NCBI RefSeq assembly: GCF_001865675.1
Contig: NZ_CP011319.1
Span: forward strand, 248,001-312,000
Direction: 5' to 3'
Source of the DNA: Janthinobacterium sp. 1_2014MBL_MicDiv
GTDB lineage: Bacteria; Pseudomonadota; Gammaproteobacteria; Burkholderiales; Burkholderiaceae_D
DNA: 64,000 nucleotides
Positions 1 through 7,775 of this stretch are shown here, piece by piece. The stretch's first letter is position 1. The number at the start of each line of letters is the position of its first letter. The notes beneath the pieces were generated by a model. The model had not been told where the DNA came from. It made no database searches and saw only the letters and a program-made list of their open reading frames with translations. The translations under genes were made by a program, and so were the position numbers.

Positions 1-14
1 CGGGAAATGCTCAA

Positions 15-308
15 ATGAAATACTCGGGAAAAATAGTGCTGCTATCGCGTACGGCGTACCTGCCAGGTCGCGACGACGGTTTTCTGCGCCAGTTGTGCGA
101 CGCGCGGATAGAACTCTTCTGCGTCCTCGGTGTCGATGCCCAGGCATGGGAAGACGCGCTCGACTGGATGTGCATCGGCGAAGACGGCCAGGGCCGGCAC
201 TGCATCGTCACGACGTCGCATCGGGATGAGTCGCTCGCGCAGGTGATTGACTTTGCGCAGCGTTTTGACACCCGCATGGCGCATGCCGTGCAAGTGATCG
301 AACGTTGA
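15..308 (+). CDS. conserved small hypothetical protein
   Basis: A 97-residue soluble protein with no signal peptide or membrane segment. It begins MKYSGKIVLLSRTAYLPGRD and contains an acidic, tryptophan-containing centre (WEDALDWMCIGED). I recognise it only as a type of small uncharacterised protein found in proteobacteria and cannot assign a function. The ATG is 14 bases from the window edge, so any ribosome binding site is barely visible and a longer upstream form cannot be excluded. The opposite strand is also open over this stretch, but this frame has a balanced amino-acid composition, whereas the antisense frame is rich in Arg, Ala and Ser as expected of a shadow. Confidence 0.65.
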   Translation: MKYSGKIVLLSRTAYLPGRDDGFLRQLCDARIELFCVLGVDAQAWEDALDWMCIGEDGQGRHCIVTTSHRDESLAQVIDFAQRFDTRMAHAVQVIER

Positions 309-348
309 GTTGTTGTTCTGGCGCCTGCCAGGAGGGCACTTTGCGCGC

Positions 349-627
349 TCAGGCTGGCGCGGTCGCCCGTTCGAGTGCGTCGAGCCAGCGGATGGCGTGT
401 GCGCGGCTGCTGCCGCACATCTCCTCGGACGGCTGCAAGCCGCCGCAAAACGCGGGCCGTTCCGGCTGGCCGAAGATGCGGCAGCGGTTGTCGTCGGCCA
501 GTTGCACGCAGCGCACGCCCGCCGGCTTTCCATTCGGCATGCCGGGAATCGGGCTGGTGATGGACGGTGCGGTGCAGCAGGCGCCGCAGGACGGGCGGCA
601 TGCCAGGGAGACGGCGGGGGACGGCAT
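349..627 (-). CDS. YkgJ family cysteine-cluster protein
   Basis: A 92-residue protein with the spaced cysteines of the YkgJ/UPF0153 family: CRPSCGACC near residues 10-18, then single cysteines in VRCVQL, RCRIFG, AFCGG and EMCG. Members of this family are thought to bind zinc or an iron-sulfur cluster, but the substrate is unknown. The motif PxxFCGxLxPSxEMCG near the C-terminus is typical. It is shorter than many members but looks complete: ATG at 627, stop at 349. It stands alone between the small protein at 15-308 and the lipoprotein at 699-1568. The family assignment is firm; the function is not. Confidence 0.85.
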   Translation of the reverse strand: MPSPAVSLACRPSCGACCTAPSITSPIPGMPNGKPAGVRCVQLADDNRCRIFGQPERPAFCGGLQPSEEMCGSSRAHAIRWLDALERATAPA

Positions 628-698
628 GGCGGTGGGCTGAGTAGGGATAGAGGCCGACAGTATAGCAAGCCGGCCCCGGTGCGCCGCCGGGAACGCCT

Positions 699-1568
699 TT
701 AGCGCACGATGCTGACGCGCTTGCCCGACAGGGTGCGGCGGGCCGGATCGCCATGCACGGTGATGCGGCCGGAACCGCTGGCGCGGGCATTGACTTCATT
801 CTGGACGGTGACATCGATGTCGCCGGAACCGTTGCTCGCCAGATAGGCAACGTCGCTGCGCAGGGCAGCCAGGTTGATGTCACCGGAGCCATTCACGTTG
901 GCGTCGAGGCGCTGCACGGCGCCGCTGGCGCTGATGCTGCCCGAGCCGTTGACGGCCACGTTGATGCGTTCGCCGCGCATGTTGCCCAACTGGATGCTGC
1001 CCGAACCGTTCTGGACCGCGTCCGTGTTGCCGCTGGCGAGGGCCGCCGCATTGATGCTGCCTGAGCCATTATTGGCCACGTCGAAGCGCCCCACCGTGCC
1101 CGACAATTCGCTCTTCATCGAACCGCGCTGCTCCAGGCTGAAGTCTTCTCCATTGAAACCGCTGGCCACCAGACGGCCAGAGCCGGAGATGCTGATCTTC
1201 TTCAATTGCGGCGTCGTGTAAATGACGTGGATGCCATTGCTGCTGCGAATGTTCGTGTCGCTCCAGATGCGCAGGGTATTGCCGCTCACTTCGCTATGGA
1301 TGCGCGGCTGCAGATTGCTGTCCGCCTCGATCACCAGCGACGTTGCCGGCCCGACGCGCACGTCGATCTTGAGATCGATGCGCTTCATGCTGTCGATGTC
1401 GAGCGTGTTGATGTTGCTGACCTGGCGCACGTCGCGGCTTACTTGTTCGTTGCCCTGGATGGCATTGCCACCGGAATCGGCGTAGCGTACTTCGCCGTCG
1501 TTCGGGTTGATGACGATGGCGCAGCCGCCAAGGGCAACGGCACAGCACAGGGCCAGCAAAGTACGCAT
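699..1568 (-). CDS. GIN-domain (DUF2807) lipoprotein
   Basis: A 289-residue envelope protein. The N-terminus is a lipoprotein signal with lipobox LGGC at residues 13-16, so Cys16 is the expected acylation site. The rest matches the head-GIN/DUF2807 family, an auto-adhesin-like right-handed beta-helix: 'SNINTLDIDSMKRIDLKIDV' near residues 51-70, then evenly spaced turns carrying NGSGSI or NGSGDI. I count five NGSG copies plus degenerate SGSGR copies before and after. Family members are secreted or surface proteins of unknown role. The gene is a single unit read away from the divergent TetR gene. GGAAAC lies just upstream of the ATG as a weak ribosome binding site. Confidence 0.85.
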   Translation of the reverse strand: MRTLLALCCAVALGGCAIVINPNDGEVRYADSGGNAIQGNEQVSRDVRQVSNINTLDIDSMKRIDLKIDVRVGPATSLVIEADSNLQPRIHSEVSGNTLRIWSDTNIRSSNGIHVIYTTPQLKKISISGSGRLVASGFNGEDFSLEQRGSMKSELSGTVGRFDVANNGSGSINAAALASGNTDAVQNGSGSIQLGNMRGERINVAVNGSGSISASGAVQRLDANVNGSGDINLAALRSDVAYLASNGSGDIDVTVQNEVNARASGSGRITVHGDPARRTLSGKRVSIVR

Positions 1569-1915
1569 GGTGTTTCCTTTTTGATTGTTTTAACCGCGGA
1601 ATAAGAAAAAGCCGGCTGCCGCGCCGCGGCTGCCGTGCTGTCGATGAGAAGATAGCAAAGCCGATATGTTTGCTAAGGGGAAATGCGATGAACTGCGCAA
1701 AACGCGGGTTGAACTGCATGCAGGCCTGTCCGAAGCCATGCCTGTCCTTGCCTGGTGTGGCCGGTGGACGCGGCCGGTGGCGGCCCGGAGGGTACAATGC
1801 AGTCACTTCGATGCCAGGCGAGGTGTCCCGTGCGGCCGTTGCAGGCCGGCGCTTGACCTTCCCTGTAGACAAGTCTAATATTAATGACTCAAAAGTAAGT
1901 TACCCGGAATGACAC
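1569..1915. other. intergenic region between divergent lipoprotein and TetR genes
   Basis: This 347-base gap separates two divergent genes. The right end holds a good sigma-70 promoter for the TetR gene and two short palindromes, described separately. The remaining DNA holds only short open frames of about 70-80 codons on the plus strand, without a ribosome binding site or family resemblance, which I did not accept as genes. Confidence 0.6.
1853..1881 (+). promoter_or_regulatory. sigma-70 promoter of the TetR gene with palindromic operator
   Basis: A -35 box TTGACC (1853-1858) and a -10 box TAATAT (1876-1881) are separated by exactly 17 bases. Inside the spacer and touching the -10 box lies the perfect palindrome TAGACAAGTCTA (1866-1877). 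A shorter palindrome, GTAAGTTAC, lies at 1895-1903 between promoter and start codon. Position and symmetry suggest autorepression by the TetR protein encoded immediately downstream; that is inference from layout, not a known site. Confidence 0.65.
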
Positions 1916-2566
1916 ATGCACGCCCCGATTGATACCAAGCCCCGCTGGGAGCGGCGCAAGGATGCCCGCCCACAGGAGTTGCTCGCCGCCGCCCTCGACC
2001 TGTTCGTCGAACGCGGCTTCGCGTCGACGCGCCTGGAGGATGTGGCCAAGCGGGCCGGCGTGTCGAAGGGGACCTTGTATCTGTACTTTGAGAATAAGCA
2101 AGAGCTGTTCAAGGCCGTGGTGCGCGACAATATCGTGCATTCCATCGGCGAGGCGGAAGACAGCCTGGCCGCTTCCGACAGCAGCAGTGCCGAGTTGTTG
2201 CGCAGCATGATGATGCAGTGGTGGGAAGAGTTTGGCGCCACCAAGCTGGCCGGCTTGACCAAGCTGATGCTGGCCGAGGCGAACAATTTCCCGGAACTGG
2301 CGCAGTTTTACAACGAAGAAGTGGTCGCGCGCGGCAATGCGCTGATCACCACCCTGCTGGAACGGGGCATGCGCCGCGGCGAATTCCGCCAGGTCGATCC
2401 CGTGCTGGTCAGCGCCATCCTGAGCGCGCCCGTCACCATGCTGATGATGTGGACGCATTCCTTCCTGCCGTGCGAGGTCAAGAATATTGATCCTGTCGCG
2501 TACATGGATGCCTTTCTCGACATGAGCTTGCGCAGCCTGCAGGTGGAGGCGCCCGGGAAAAGCTGA
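1916..2566 (+). CDS. TetR/AcrR family transcriptional regulator
   Basis: A 216-residue one-component repressor. The TetR_N helix-turn-helix spans about residues 20-66, with the classic pattern LLAAALDLFVERGF, TRLEDVAKRAGVSKGTLYLY and FENKQELF. The C-terminal ligand domain includes MMMQWWEEFGATKLAGL and resembles the AcrR-type C-terminal domains found in many proteobacteria. The ATG at 1916 follows a promoter with a palindrome in its spacer. The next genes on the same strand (methyltransferase, rhodanese and, 1.3 kb on, a TolC-type outer membrane channel) suggest control of an efflux or stress function, but ligand and targets are unknown. Confidence 0.9.
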   Translation: MHAPIDTKPRWERRKDARPQELLAAALDLFVERGFASTRLEDVAKRAGVSKGTLYLYFENKQELFKAVVRDNIVHSIGEAEDSLAASDSSSAELLRSMMMQWWEEFGATKLAGLTKLMLAEANNFPELAQFYNEEVVARGNALITTLLERGMRRGEFRQVDPVLVSAILSAPVTMLMMWTHSFLPCEVKNIDPVAYMDAFLDMSLRSLQVEAPGKS

Positions 2567-2734
2567 TGCGCGGGGCCGGCCGCTACCGTTCAGTTGCCCC
2601 TTTCCAAGGTTCGCCCCCCCAAATCTGCAGATCGTCGCAAATTTCCTCCATCCCCCGTCTTTATGGTTAACATGTGCTTTCAGCCAGTTCAACGATAAAA
2701 TGGCGGATTATTACTTCACTTACCGAGTCCAAAG

Positions 2735-3385
2735 ATGAATATCGAACAAGCCCGCTTCAATATGATCGAACAGCAAATCCGTCCATGGGACGTACTGGAT
2801 CTCGACGTGCTGGAGCTGTTGAACGTGGTCAAGCGTGAAGATTTCGTGCCGGCCGCCTATAAAAACCTGGCCTTCGTCGATACTGAAATCCCACTGGGCG
2901 GCGGCGAAAGCATGTTCACGCCGAAGCTGGAAGCGCGTATTTTGCAGGACGTTGCCGTTAAAAAGCACGAAAATGTGCTGGAAATCGGCACCGGCAGCGG
3001 CTACATGGCGGCGTTGCTGGCGCACAAGGCGCGTCACGTGACGAGCGTGGAAATCGTGCCCCAATTGAAAACCCTGGCCGAGCAGAACCTGGCCGCCAAC
3101 GGCGTCACGAATGTCACCGTGGAGCTGGGCGATGGCGCCCAGGGCTGGAGCAAGGGTGCGCCCTACGATGTGATCGTCGTTTCCGGCGCCCTGTCCGTGT
3201 TGCCGGAAGCACTGTTGCAACAAGTAAAAGTGGGCGGCCGCATCCTGGCCATCATCGGCGAAGCACCGATCATGTCGGCACACCTGATCACCCGCAGCTC
3301 GGACAAGGCCTACGATACGCGCAAGCTGTTCGAGACCAATGTGACGCCGCTGCAAGCCGTCGCGCCGTCGCACTTCCAGTTCTGA
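2735..3385 (+). CDS. protein-L-isoaspartate O-methyltransferase family protein
   Basis: A 216-residue SAM-dependent methyltransferase of the PCMT family, which methylates isoaspartyl residues in damaged proteins. It opens with NIEQARFNMIEQQIRPWDV, and the SAM-binding motif VLEIGTGSGY is at residues 81-90. The family loop that in true Pcm reads like GxxxSQPxxVA is here GGGESMFTPKLEARIL (residues 55-70). It keeps a serine but not the SQP core, so genuine isoaspartate repair activity is not assured. It lies 16 bases before the rhodanese gene and is probably cotranscribed with it. Length is normal for the family. Confidence 0.85.
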   Translation: MNIEQARFNMIEQQIRPWDVLDLDVLELLNVVKREDFVPAAYKNLAFVDTEIPLGGGESMFTPKLEARILQDVAVKKHENVLEIGTGSGYMAALLAHKARHVTSVEIVPQLKTLAEQNLAANGVTNVTVELGDGAQGWSKGAPYDVIVVSGALSVLPEALLQQVKVGGRILAIIGEAPIMSAHLITRSSDKAYDTRKLFETNVTPLQAVAPSHFQF

Positions 3386-3400
3386 GACGACGGAGATTCG

Positions 3401-3724
3401 ATGGAGCATTTGAGCGCACCGCAGCTGGCCGCCTGGCTGGCTGATACCACCCGCCCGCGTCCCTTCCTGCTGGATGTGCGCGAGCAGTGGGAGTTTGAGC
3501 TGTGCCACCTCGACGGCGCCACCCTGATGCAGATGAATTCGATTCCGGCGCGCATCGACGACCTCGATGAAGATGCCGAGATCGTCTGCATCTGCCACCA
3601 CGGCGCGCGCAGCATGCAAGTGGCCGCCTTCCTGGAACGCAATGGTTTTGGCAAGATCAGTAATTTGACGGGCGGCGTTCATGCCTGGGCTGTGCAAGTC
3701 GACAGCGCAATGCCTAAATACTAA
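3401..3724 (+). CDS. rhodanese-like domain sulfurtransferase
   Basis: A 107-residue single-domain rhodanese. The substrate-loop cysteine is Cys65 in the loop CHHGARS, and the domain entry motif LLDVREQWEFELCHLDGA is present. Such proteins carry sulfane sulfur as a cysteine persulfide; the acceptor here is not evident. A good ribosome binding site (ACGGAG) lies before the ATG. It follows the methyltransferase gene closely and precedes the TolC gene by about 140 bases with a hairpin between. Single-domain rhodaneses of this kind often sit in this neighbourhood in Oxalobacteraceae, from memory. Confidence 0.9.
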   Translation: MEHLSAPQLAAWLADTTRPRPFLLDVREQWEFELCHLDGATLMQMNSIPARIDDLDEDAEIVCICHHGARSMQVAAFLERNGFGKISNLTGGVHAWAVQVDSAMPKY

Positions 3725-3746
3725 GTTATTTTGCAGTAGATGCACC

Positions 3747-3770
3747 CAGGCATGCTTTCCCGCATGCCTG
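3747..3770 (+). terminator. hairpin after rhodanese gene
   Basis: A perfect 9-base-pair stem CAGGCATGC / GCATGCCTG with a six-base loop, 23 bases after the rhodanese stop. No T-tract follows, so it may act as a Rho-dependent end or an RNA stabiliser rather than as a classical terminator. Confidence 0.4.
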
Positions 3771-3868
3771 CGGATGCCTGTACCCCGCTCCTACCCGGAC
3801 GGGCGCAAGGCAAGCTGTAGCAGATTTTTGATTCCATCAACTTTTGACGACTCCAACGGAGAAATGCA

Positions 3869-5188
3869 ATGCGGAAACCCCTTATCGCCGTGCTGATGAC
3901 CAGCGCTTTTTTCTCGCTCAACACACAGGCGGCCGATCTCATCCAGGTGTACCAGCAGGCGCTGGCCAACGACGCGCAGTATGCCAGCGCGCGCGCGGCC
4001 CTGTCGGCCGGGATGGAGCGGGTACCGCAGGGGCTGTCAGGCTTGCTGCCGCAAATCTCCGCATCGGGCACGAATACGCGCGGCAACCAGGAACCCATTG
4101 CCCTGATCAATGGCAACAAGATCACCATGCCGACCGTCAGCGTGCACACGAATACCTACAACCTGACCCTGGCGCAACCGCTGTTCCGCTGGGATCGCTG
4201 GGAAACCTATCAGCAAAGCAAGCTGGCGCAGGCCATCGCCGAAGCGCAATTTGCACAAGTGCAGCAAGACCTGATCACGCGCGTGGCGCAAGCGTATTTC
4301 GACGTGCTCAGCGCACAAGACAACCTGGGCGCGACGCAGGCGCAAAAGGTGGCCACGACGGAGCAGCTGGCATCGGCCAAGCGCAACTTCGAAGTCGGCA
4401 CGCAAACGATTACCGACACGCATGAAGCGCAAGCGGCCTACGACCTGGTGGTGGCGCAGGAATTTGCCGCCATCAATGACCTGGCCAACAAGCGCAGCGC
4501 CCTGCAAACCATCATCGGCGAAGCGCCGACCGCGCTGGCGCCGATGCGCACGGGCGTGGTCATCAGCGCGCCGGAACCGGCCGCCATCGAGCCGTGGGTA
4601 TCGTCCGCCGAAGAGCAGAACTATGGCGTCGTCACGGCCCAGTTCAACGTGGAATCGGCCAAGCGCGATATCGGCCGCAACCGTGCCGGCCACTATCCGA
4701 CCCTGGACCTGATCGCCAACACGGGCCACACCTACACCACGGGCGGCGGCGGCGGCGCCAACAACAACGCCATCGGCGTGCAGTGGAGCATCCCGATCTT
4801 CAGCGGCTTCGCCGTCACCAGCAAGGTGCGCGAATCGATCGCGCTGGAAAACAAGGCCCGCAACGACCTGGAAACGGCACGCCGCACGGCATCGCAGGGC
4901 GCGCGCCAGGCTTTCCTCGGCGTCAACAGCGGCCTGGCCCAGGTGAAGGCGCTGGAAGCGGCGGAAGTGTCGAGCAAATCGGCGCTGGAATCGAACCAGC
5001 TTGGCTATCAAGTGGGCGTGCGCATCAATATCGACGTCTTGAATGCGCAGAAACAACTGTTTTCGACGCAAAAAGACCTGTCGAAAGCCCGCTACGACAC
5101 CATCATGAACGGCTTGCGCCTGAAGTCGGCGGCCGGCACCCTGAAGGAAACGGATCTGTTGCCAGTGAACGCCTTGCTGGACAAGTAA
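3869..5188 (+). CDS. tolC: TolC family outer membrane efflux channel
   Basis: A 439-residue outer membrane channel subunit that forms the exit duct of tripartite efflux pumps or type I secretion systems. A Sec signal peptide occupies residues 1-22 (MRKPLIAVLMTSAFFSLNTQAA). Two OEP repeats follow: DLIQVYQQALANDAQYASAR at the start of the mature protein, and a later half with NRAGHYPTLDLIANTGHT and SIPIFSGFAVTSKVRES. The length fits the E. coli TolC class. Its ribosome binding site is AACGGAG. No inner membrane pump or periplasmic adaptor is nearby, so it probably serves pumps encoded elsewhere. A Rho-independent terminator follows. Confidence 0.93.
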   Translation: MRKPLIAVLMTSAFFSLNTQAADLIQVYQQALANDAQYASARAALSAGMERVPQGLSGLLPQISASGTNTRGNQEPIALINGNKITMPTVSVHTNTYNLTLAQPLFRWDRWETYQQSKLAQAIAEAQFAQVQQDLITRVAQAYFDVLSAQDNLGATQAQKVATTEQLASAKRNFEVGTQTITDTHEAQAAYDLVVAQEFAAINDLANKRSALQTIIGEAPTALAPMRTGVVISAPEPAAIEPWVSSAEEQNYGVVTAQFNVESAKRDIGRNRAGHYPTLDLIANTGHTYTTGGGGGANNNAIGVQWSIPIFSGFAVTSKVRESIALENKARNDLETARRTASQGARQAFLGVNSGLAQVKALEAAEVSSKSALESNQLGYQVGVRINIDVLNAQKQLFSTQKDLSKARYDTIMNGLRLKSAAGTLKETDLLPVNALLDK

Positions 5189-5210
5189 TCCTTTTCTCCA
5201 GAGTCAGATC

Positions 5211-5244
5211 AAAACCAGCCCCGGCAACGGCGCTGGTTTTTTTT
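5211..5244 (+). terminator. Rho-independent terminator after tolC
   Basis: The stem AAAACCAGC / GCTGGTTTT closes around a short GC-rich loop and runs into eight T residues. It lies 23 bases after the tolC stop and just before the end of the convergent transporter gene, which it may also serve. Confidence 0.85.
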
Positions 5245-5261
5245 CGTCCAATCAGGCGTAT

Positions 5262-5729
5262 TCAGGCCGCGCGGCTGTTGGCCACTTGCGTGAGGACCAC
5301 GCCCGCCACCACCAGGCACGCGCCCGCCCAGTGCAGCGGCGAAATGTGCTTGACGGCAAAACCCAGCAAGCCGTAGCGGTCGATGGCCAGCGCGGCCAGC
5401 ATCTGTCCGCCGATGACGGCCGCCATGAAGGGGCCGGAGCCCATGCGCGGCGCCAGCATCAGCGCGGCCGTAATATAAAACACGCCGGCTGCGCCACCCA
5501 GCCAGGACCAGCCAGGGCCGCGCACGGCCAGCGCGACATCGGGCGCCGGTACGCGCCAGAACAGCATCAGCAGCGAAGCGAGCACGGCGCTGACGCCCAG
5601 CGAGGCGACAGTGGCCCACAGCGGGTGTCCCAGGTTGCGGCCCAGCGCGGCATTCGCGCCCGCCTGGAAAGGGACGACGGCGCCGGCCAGCATGGCCAGC
5701 GGGGCAAACAAGGTGATCCATCCATGCAT
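5262..5729 (-). CDS. DMT superfamily transporter, YdcZ/DUF606 type
   Basis: A small integral membrane protein of 155 residues with five hydrophobic segments. Motifs PFQAGANAALGR near the N-terminus and GPFMAAVIGGQMLAALAIDRYG in the middle are those of the DMT_YdcZ (DUF606) family. Substrate unknown. I chose the ATG at 5729 because GGAG lies six bases upstream; the ATG four codons earlier lacks one. The gene is divergent from a LysR regulator, whose likely target it is. It converges on tolC across a shared terminator. Confidence 0.8.
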   Translation of the reverse strand: MHGWITLFAPLAMLAGAVVPFQAGANAALGRNLGHPLWATVASLGVSAVLASLLMLFWRVPAPDVALAVRGPGWSWLGGAAGVFYITAALMLAPRMGSGPFMAAVIGGQMLAALAIDRYGLLGFAVKHISPLHWAGACLVVAGVVLTQVANSRAA

Positions 5730-5813
5730 AGGTGACTCCATCTTTGTTGAGTTGATGGCCCCATCGTATTATGCTGTGATGATTAAATCCAATTCGTAGT
5801 TTGTCATTAAACT

Positions 5814-6722
5814 ATGCATCAAATGAATAATCTGCGCGCCGTCGATTTGAACTTGCTGGTGATCCTGGAGGCGCTGCTCAGCGAGCGCCATTTGTCGCGC
5901 GCGGCCGAACGCCTGCATATGAGCCAGCCTGCCGTCAGCCATGCGCTGGCGCGCCTGCGCCACCTGCTCGATGATCCATTGCTGTTGCGTGGCAAGGGCG
6001 GCTTCCAGCCGACGGCGCGCGCGCTGGCCCTCGCGCGGCCGCTGGCCGAGGCCTTGCAAAGCGTGCGTTCCGTGCTCGGTGGCGCCATCTTCGAGGCGGC
6101 CACGGCGCAGCGCACGTTTCGCCTGGCGATGTCCGACTATGGCGCGGCCCTGATCCTGCCGCGCTTGCTGCGCCGCTTGCGCGTGGAAGCGCCCGGCATC
6201 GACCTGGCCGTCAGTTATGCCAGCCGGCCGGCCGTCGTGGCCGGCGTGCAGGATGGCGAAATCGACCTGGCGCTGGGCGTGTTCCCGCAATTGCCCGAGC
6301 AGTTACATCGAGAAACCTTATTCGAGGAAACCTTCATGTGCGCGCTGGACCCGGCCAGCCTGGCCGACGGCGAAACATTGAACCTGGAAACGTATCTGGC
6401 GCGGCCGCATGTGCTGGTAGCGTCCAGCGAGGGCGGCATGGCGGCCGAAGTCGATGCGGCGCTGGCCCGGCTGGGCCAGGCGCGCCGCATCGCCGTGCGC
6501 TTGCCGCACTGGACGGTTGCGCCCGATATCGTGCTGGGGACGGATTTGATACTGACGGTGGCGCAGCGCGCCGTGCAGGGAAGCGTAGCGCAGGGGCTGG
6601 CGCTGCATGCGCCGCCATTTGCCATCGCGCCGTTTGCATTTGAAGCGATACGCCACCACCGCACGGATGGCGATGCGGGCATCGCCTGGCTGCGCGCGGC
6701 CATTGCCGCGGCAACCATCTGA
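5814..6722 (+). CDS. LysR family transcriptional regulator
   Basis: A 302-residue LysR-type regulator. The winged helix-turn-helix covers about residues 10-65 (LLVILEALLSERHLSRAAER, SQPAVSHALARLR), followed by a substrate-binding effector domain with the pattern FRLAMSDYGAALILPRL. The start could instead be the second ATG, three codons downstream, since neither has a clear ribosome binding site. The 84-base gap to the divergent DMT transporter is AT-rich (for example ATGATTAAATCC), as expected for a LysR operator; control of the transporter is inferred from divergence alone. Confidence 0.9.
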   Translation: MHQMNNLRAVDLNLLVILEALLSERHLSRAAERLHMSQPAVSHALARLRHLLDDPLLLRGKGGFQPTARALALARPLAEALQSVRSVLGGAIFEAATAQRTFRLAMSDYGAALILPRLLRRLRVEAPGIDLAVSYASRPAVVAGVQDGEIDLALGVFPQLPEQLHRETLFEETFMCALDPASLADGETLNLETYLARPHVLVASSEGGMAAEVDAALARLGQARRIAVRLPHWTVAPDIVLGTDLILTVAQRAVQGSVAQGLALHAPPFAIAPFAFEAIRHHRTDGDAGIAWLRAAIAAATI

Positions 6723-6728
6723 ATCACC

Positions 6729-7136
6729 TTACAGGCCGCCGCCCTGGCCGTCGAACTTGCGTTCGATCAATTCGATCTTGTAGCCGTCCGGATCGGTGAT
6801 GAAGGCGATGACGGTATTGCCGCCCTTGACCGGGCCCGGTTCGCGCGTGACGTTGCCGCCATTCGCCCGCGCCGCATCGCAGGCGGCGACGATGTCGTCG
6901 GCCGAGATGGCGATGTGGCCATAGGCCGTGCCCAGCTCGTAGCTGGTGGTGCCATAGTTATACGTCAGTTCCAGTTCCGCGTGGTCGGGATTCGCGCCGT
7001 AGCCGACGAAGGCCAGCGTGTATTGGTATTCCGGGTTGTCGCTGGTGCGCAGTAGCTTCATGCCCAGGACGTTGGTGTAAAAATCGATGGAGCGCTGCAG
7101 GTCGCCGACCCGCAACATGGTGTGCAAAATACGCAT
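6729..7136 (-). CDS. gloA: lactoylglutathione lyase (glyoxalase I)
   Basis: A 135-residue glyoxalase I that converts the methylglyoxal-glutathione hemithioacetal to S-lactoylglutathione in the cytoplasm. Sequence hallmarks: MRILHTMLRVGDLQRSIDFY at the start, ELELTYNYG, YGHIAISADD and a C-terminal DPDGYKIELIER. These place the four metal ligands at His5, a Glu in ELELTYN, the His in YGHIA and the Glu in IELIER. The short length without inserts fits the nickel-type enzymes such as E. coli GloA. The start at 7136 gives the conserved N-terminus; upstream in-frame codons are not conserved-looking. Confidence 0.95.
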   Translation of the reverse strand: MRILHTMLRVGDLQRSIDFYTNVLGMKLLRTSDNPEYQYTLAFVGYGANPDHAELELTYNYGTTSYELGTAYGHIAISADDIVAACDAARANGGNVTREPGPVKGGNTVIAFITDPDGYKIELIERKFDGQGGGL

Positions 7137-7250
7137 CGTAAATCCTTGATGGTGATAGGGGGAATGGCAGGATTTTATGCGTTTTACGGCTTTTGTGCCG
7201 AGACCGCCCCTGCCGCCCGCTTGCACAGGGGGCGGCGGACGGTGGCGTGC

Positions 7251-7673
7251 TTACTCCAGATGGGCGTCCAGCGTGATGTCCGTGGCCAGCAATTTGGACA
7301 CGGGGCAACCGAGCTTGGCGCGCAGGGCCGCATCCTGGAAGGCTTCCTCGGTGGCGCCAGGTATGGTCGCCACGAGGGTCAGGTGGACGGCCGTGATGGC
7401 ATAGCTGCCATCGATCTTTTCCAGGGTGACATCGGCCGTGGTTTTCAGGGCCGTGGCGCGCATGCCCGCCTCGCCCAGCTGGCCGGACAGGGCCATGGTG
7501 AAGCAGGCCGCATGGGCGGCGCCGATCAGCTCTTCCGGATTGCTGCCGGGGCCATCCTCGAAGCGCGTGTTGAAGCCGTAAGCCACATTGTCGAGCGCGC
7601 CGCTTTGGGTGGAAATAAATCCTTTGCCATCTTTGAGGCCGCCACTCCAGACGGCCGATCCTGTTTTTTTCAT
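7251..7673 (-). CDS. OsmC family peroxiredoxin
   Basis: A 140-residue OsmC-type thiol peroxidase that reduces organic hydroperoxides. The two redox cysteines are visible in GAAHAACFTMALSGQ and in KLGCPVSKLL near the C-terminus. The N-terminus KKTGSAVWSGGLKDGKG is typical of the OsmC branch rather than the Ohr branch. The ribosome binding site AAGGAG sits six bases before the ATG. It lies between glyoxalase I and the sugar dehydrogenase on the same strand; the gaps of about 100 bases allow separate promoters. Detoxification would be a shared theme with gloA, which is inference. Confidence 0.93.
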   Translation of the reverse strand: MKKTGSAVWSGGLKDGKGFISTQSGALDNVAYGFNTRFEDGPGSNPEELIGAAHAACFTMALSGQLGEAGMRATALKTTADVTLEKIDGSYAITAVHLTLVATIPGATEEAFQDAALRAKLGCPVSKLLATDITLDAHLE

Positions 7674-7775
7674 GATGTACTCCTTGCGTGGTTCGAGCGT
7701 CCATCATGCGCGCCAGCGCTTGCCGCTTCCGTTCGTTGCGCCACACAGGGGGCGCATGCAGGGGCGCAAATAGGT

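Noticed and set aside
1666..1912. two plus-strand frames of 70 and 80 codons upstream of the TetR gene
   Set aside because: They overlap each other and the TetR promoter, with no ribosome binding site and no family resemblance.
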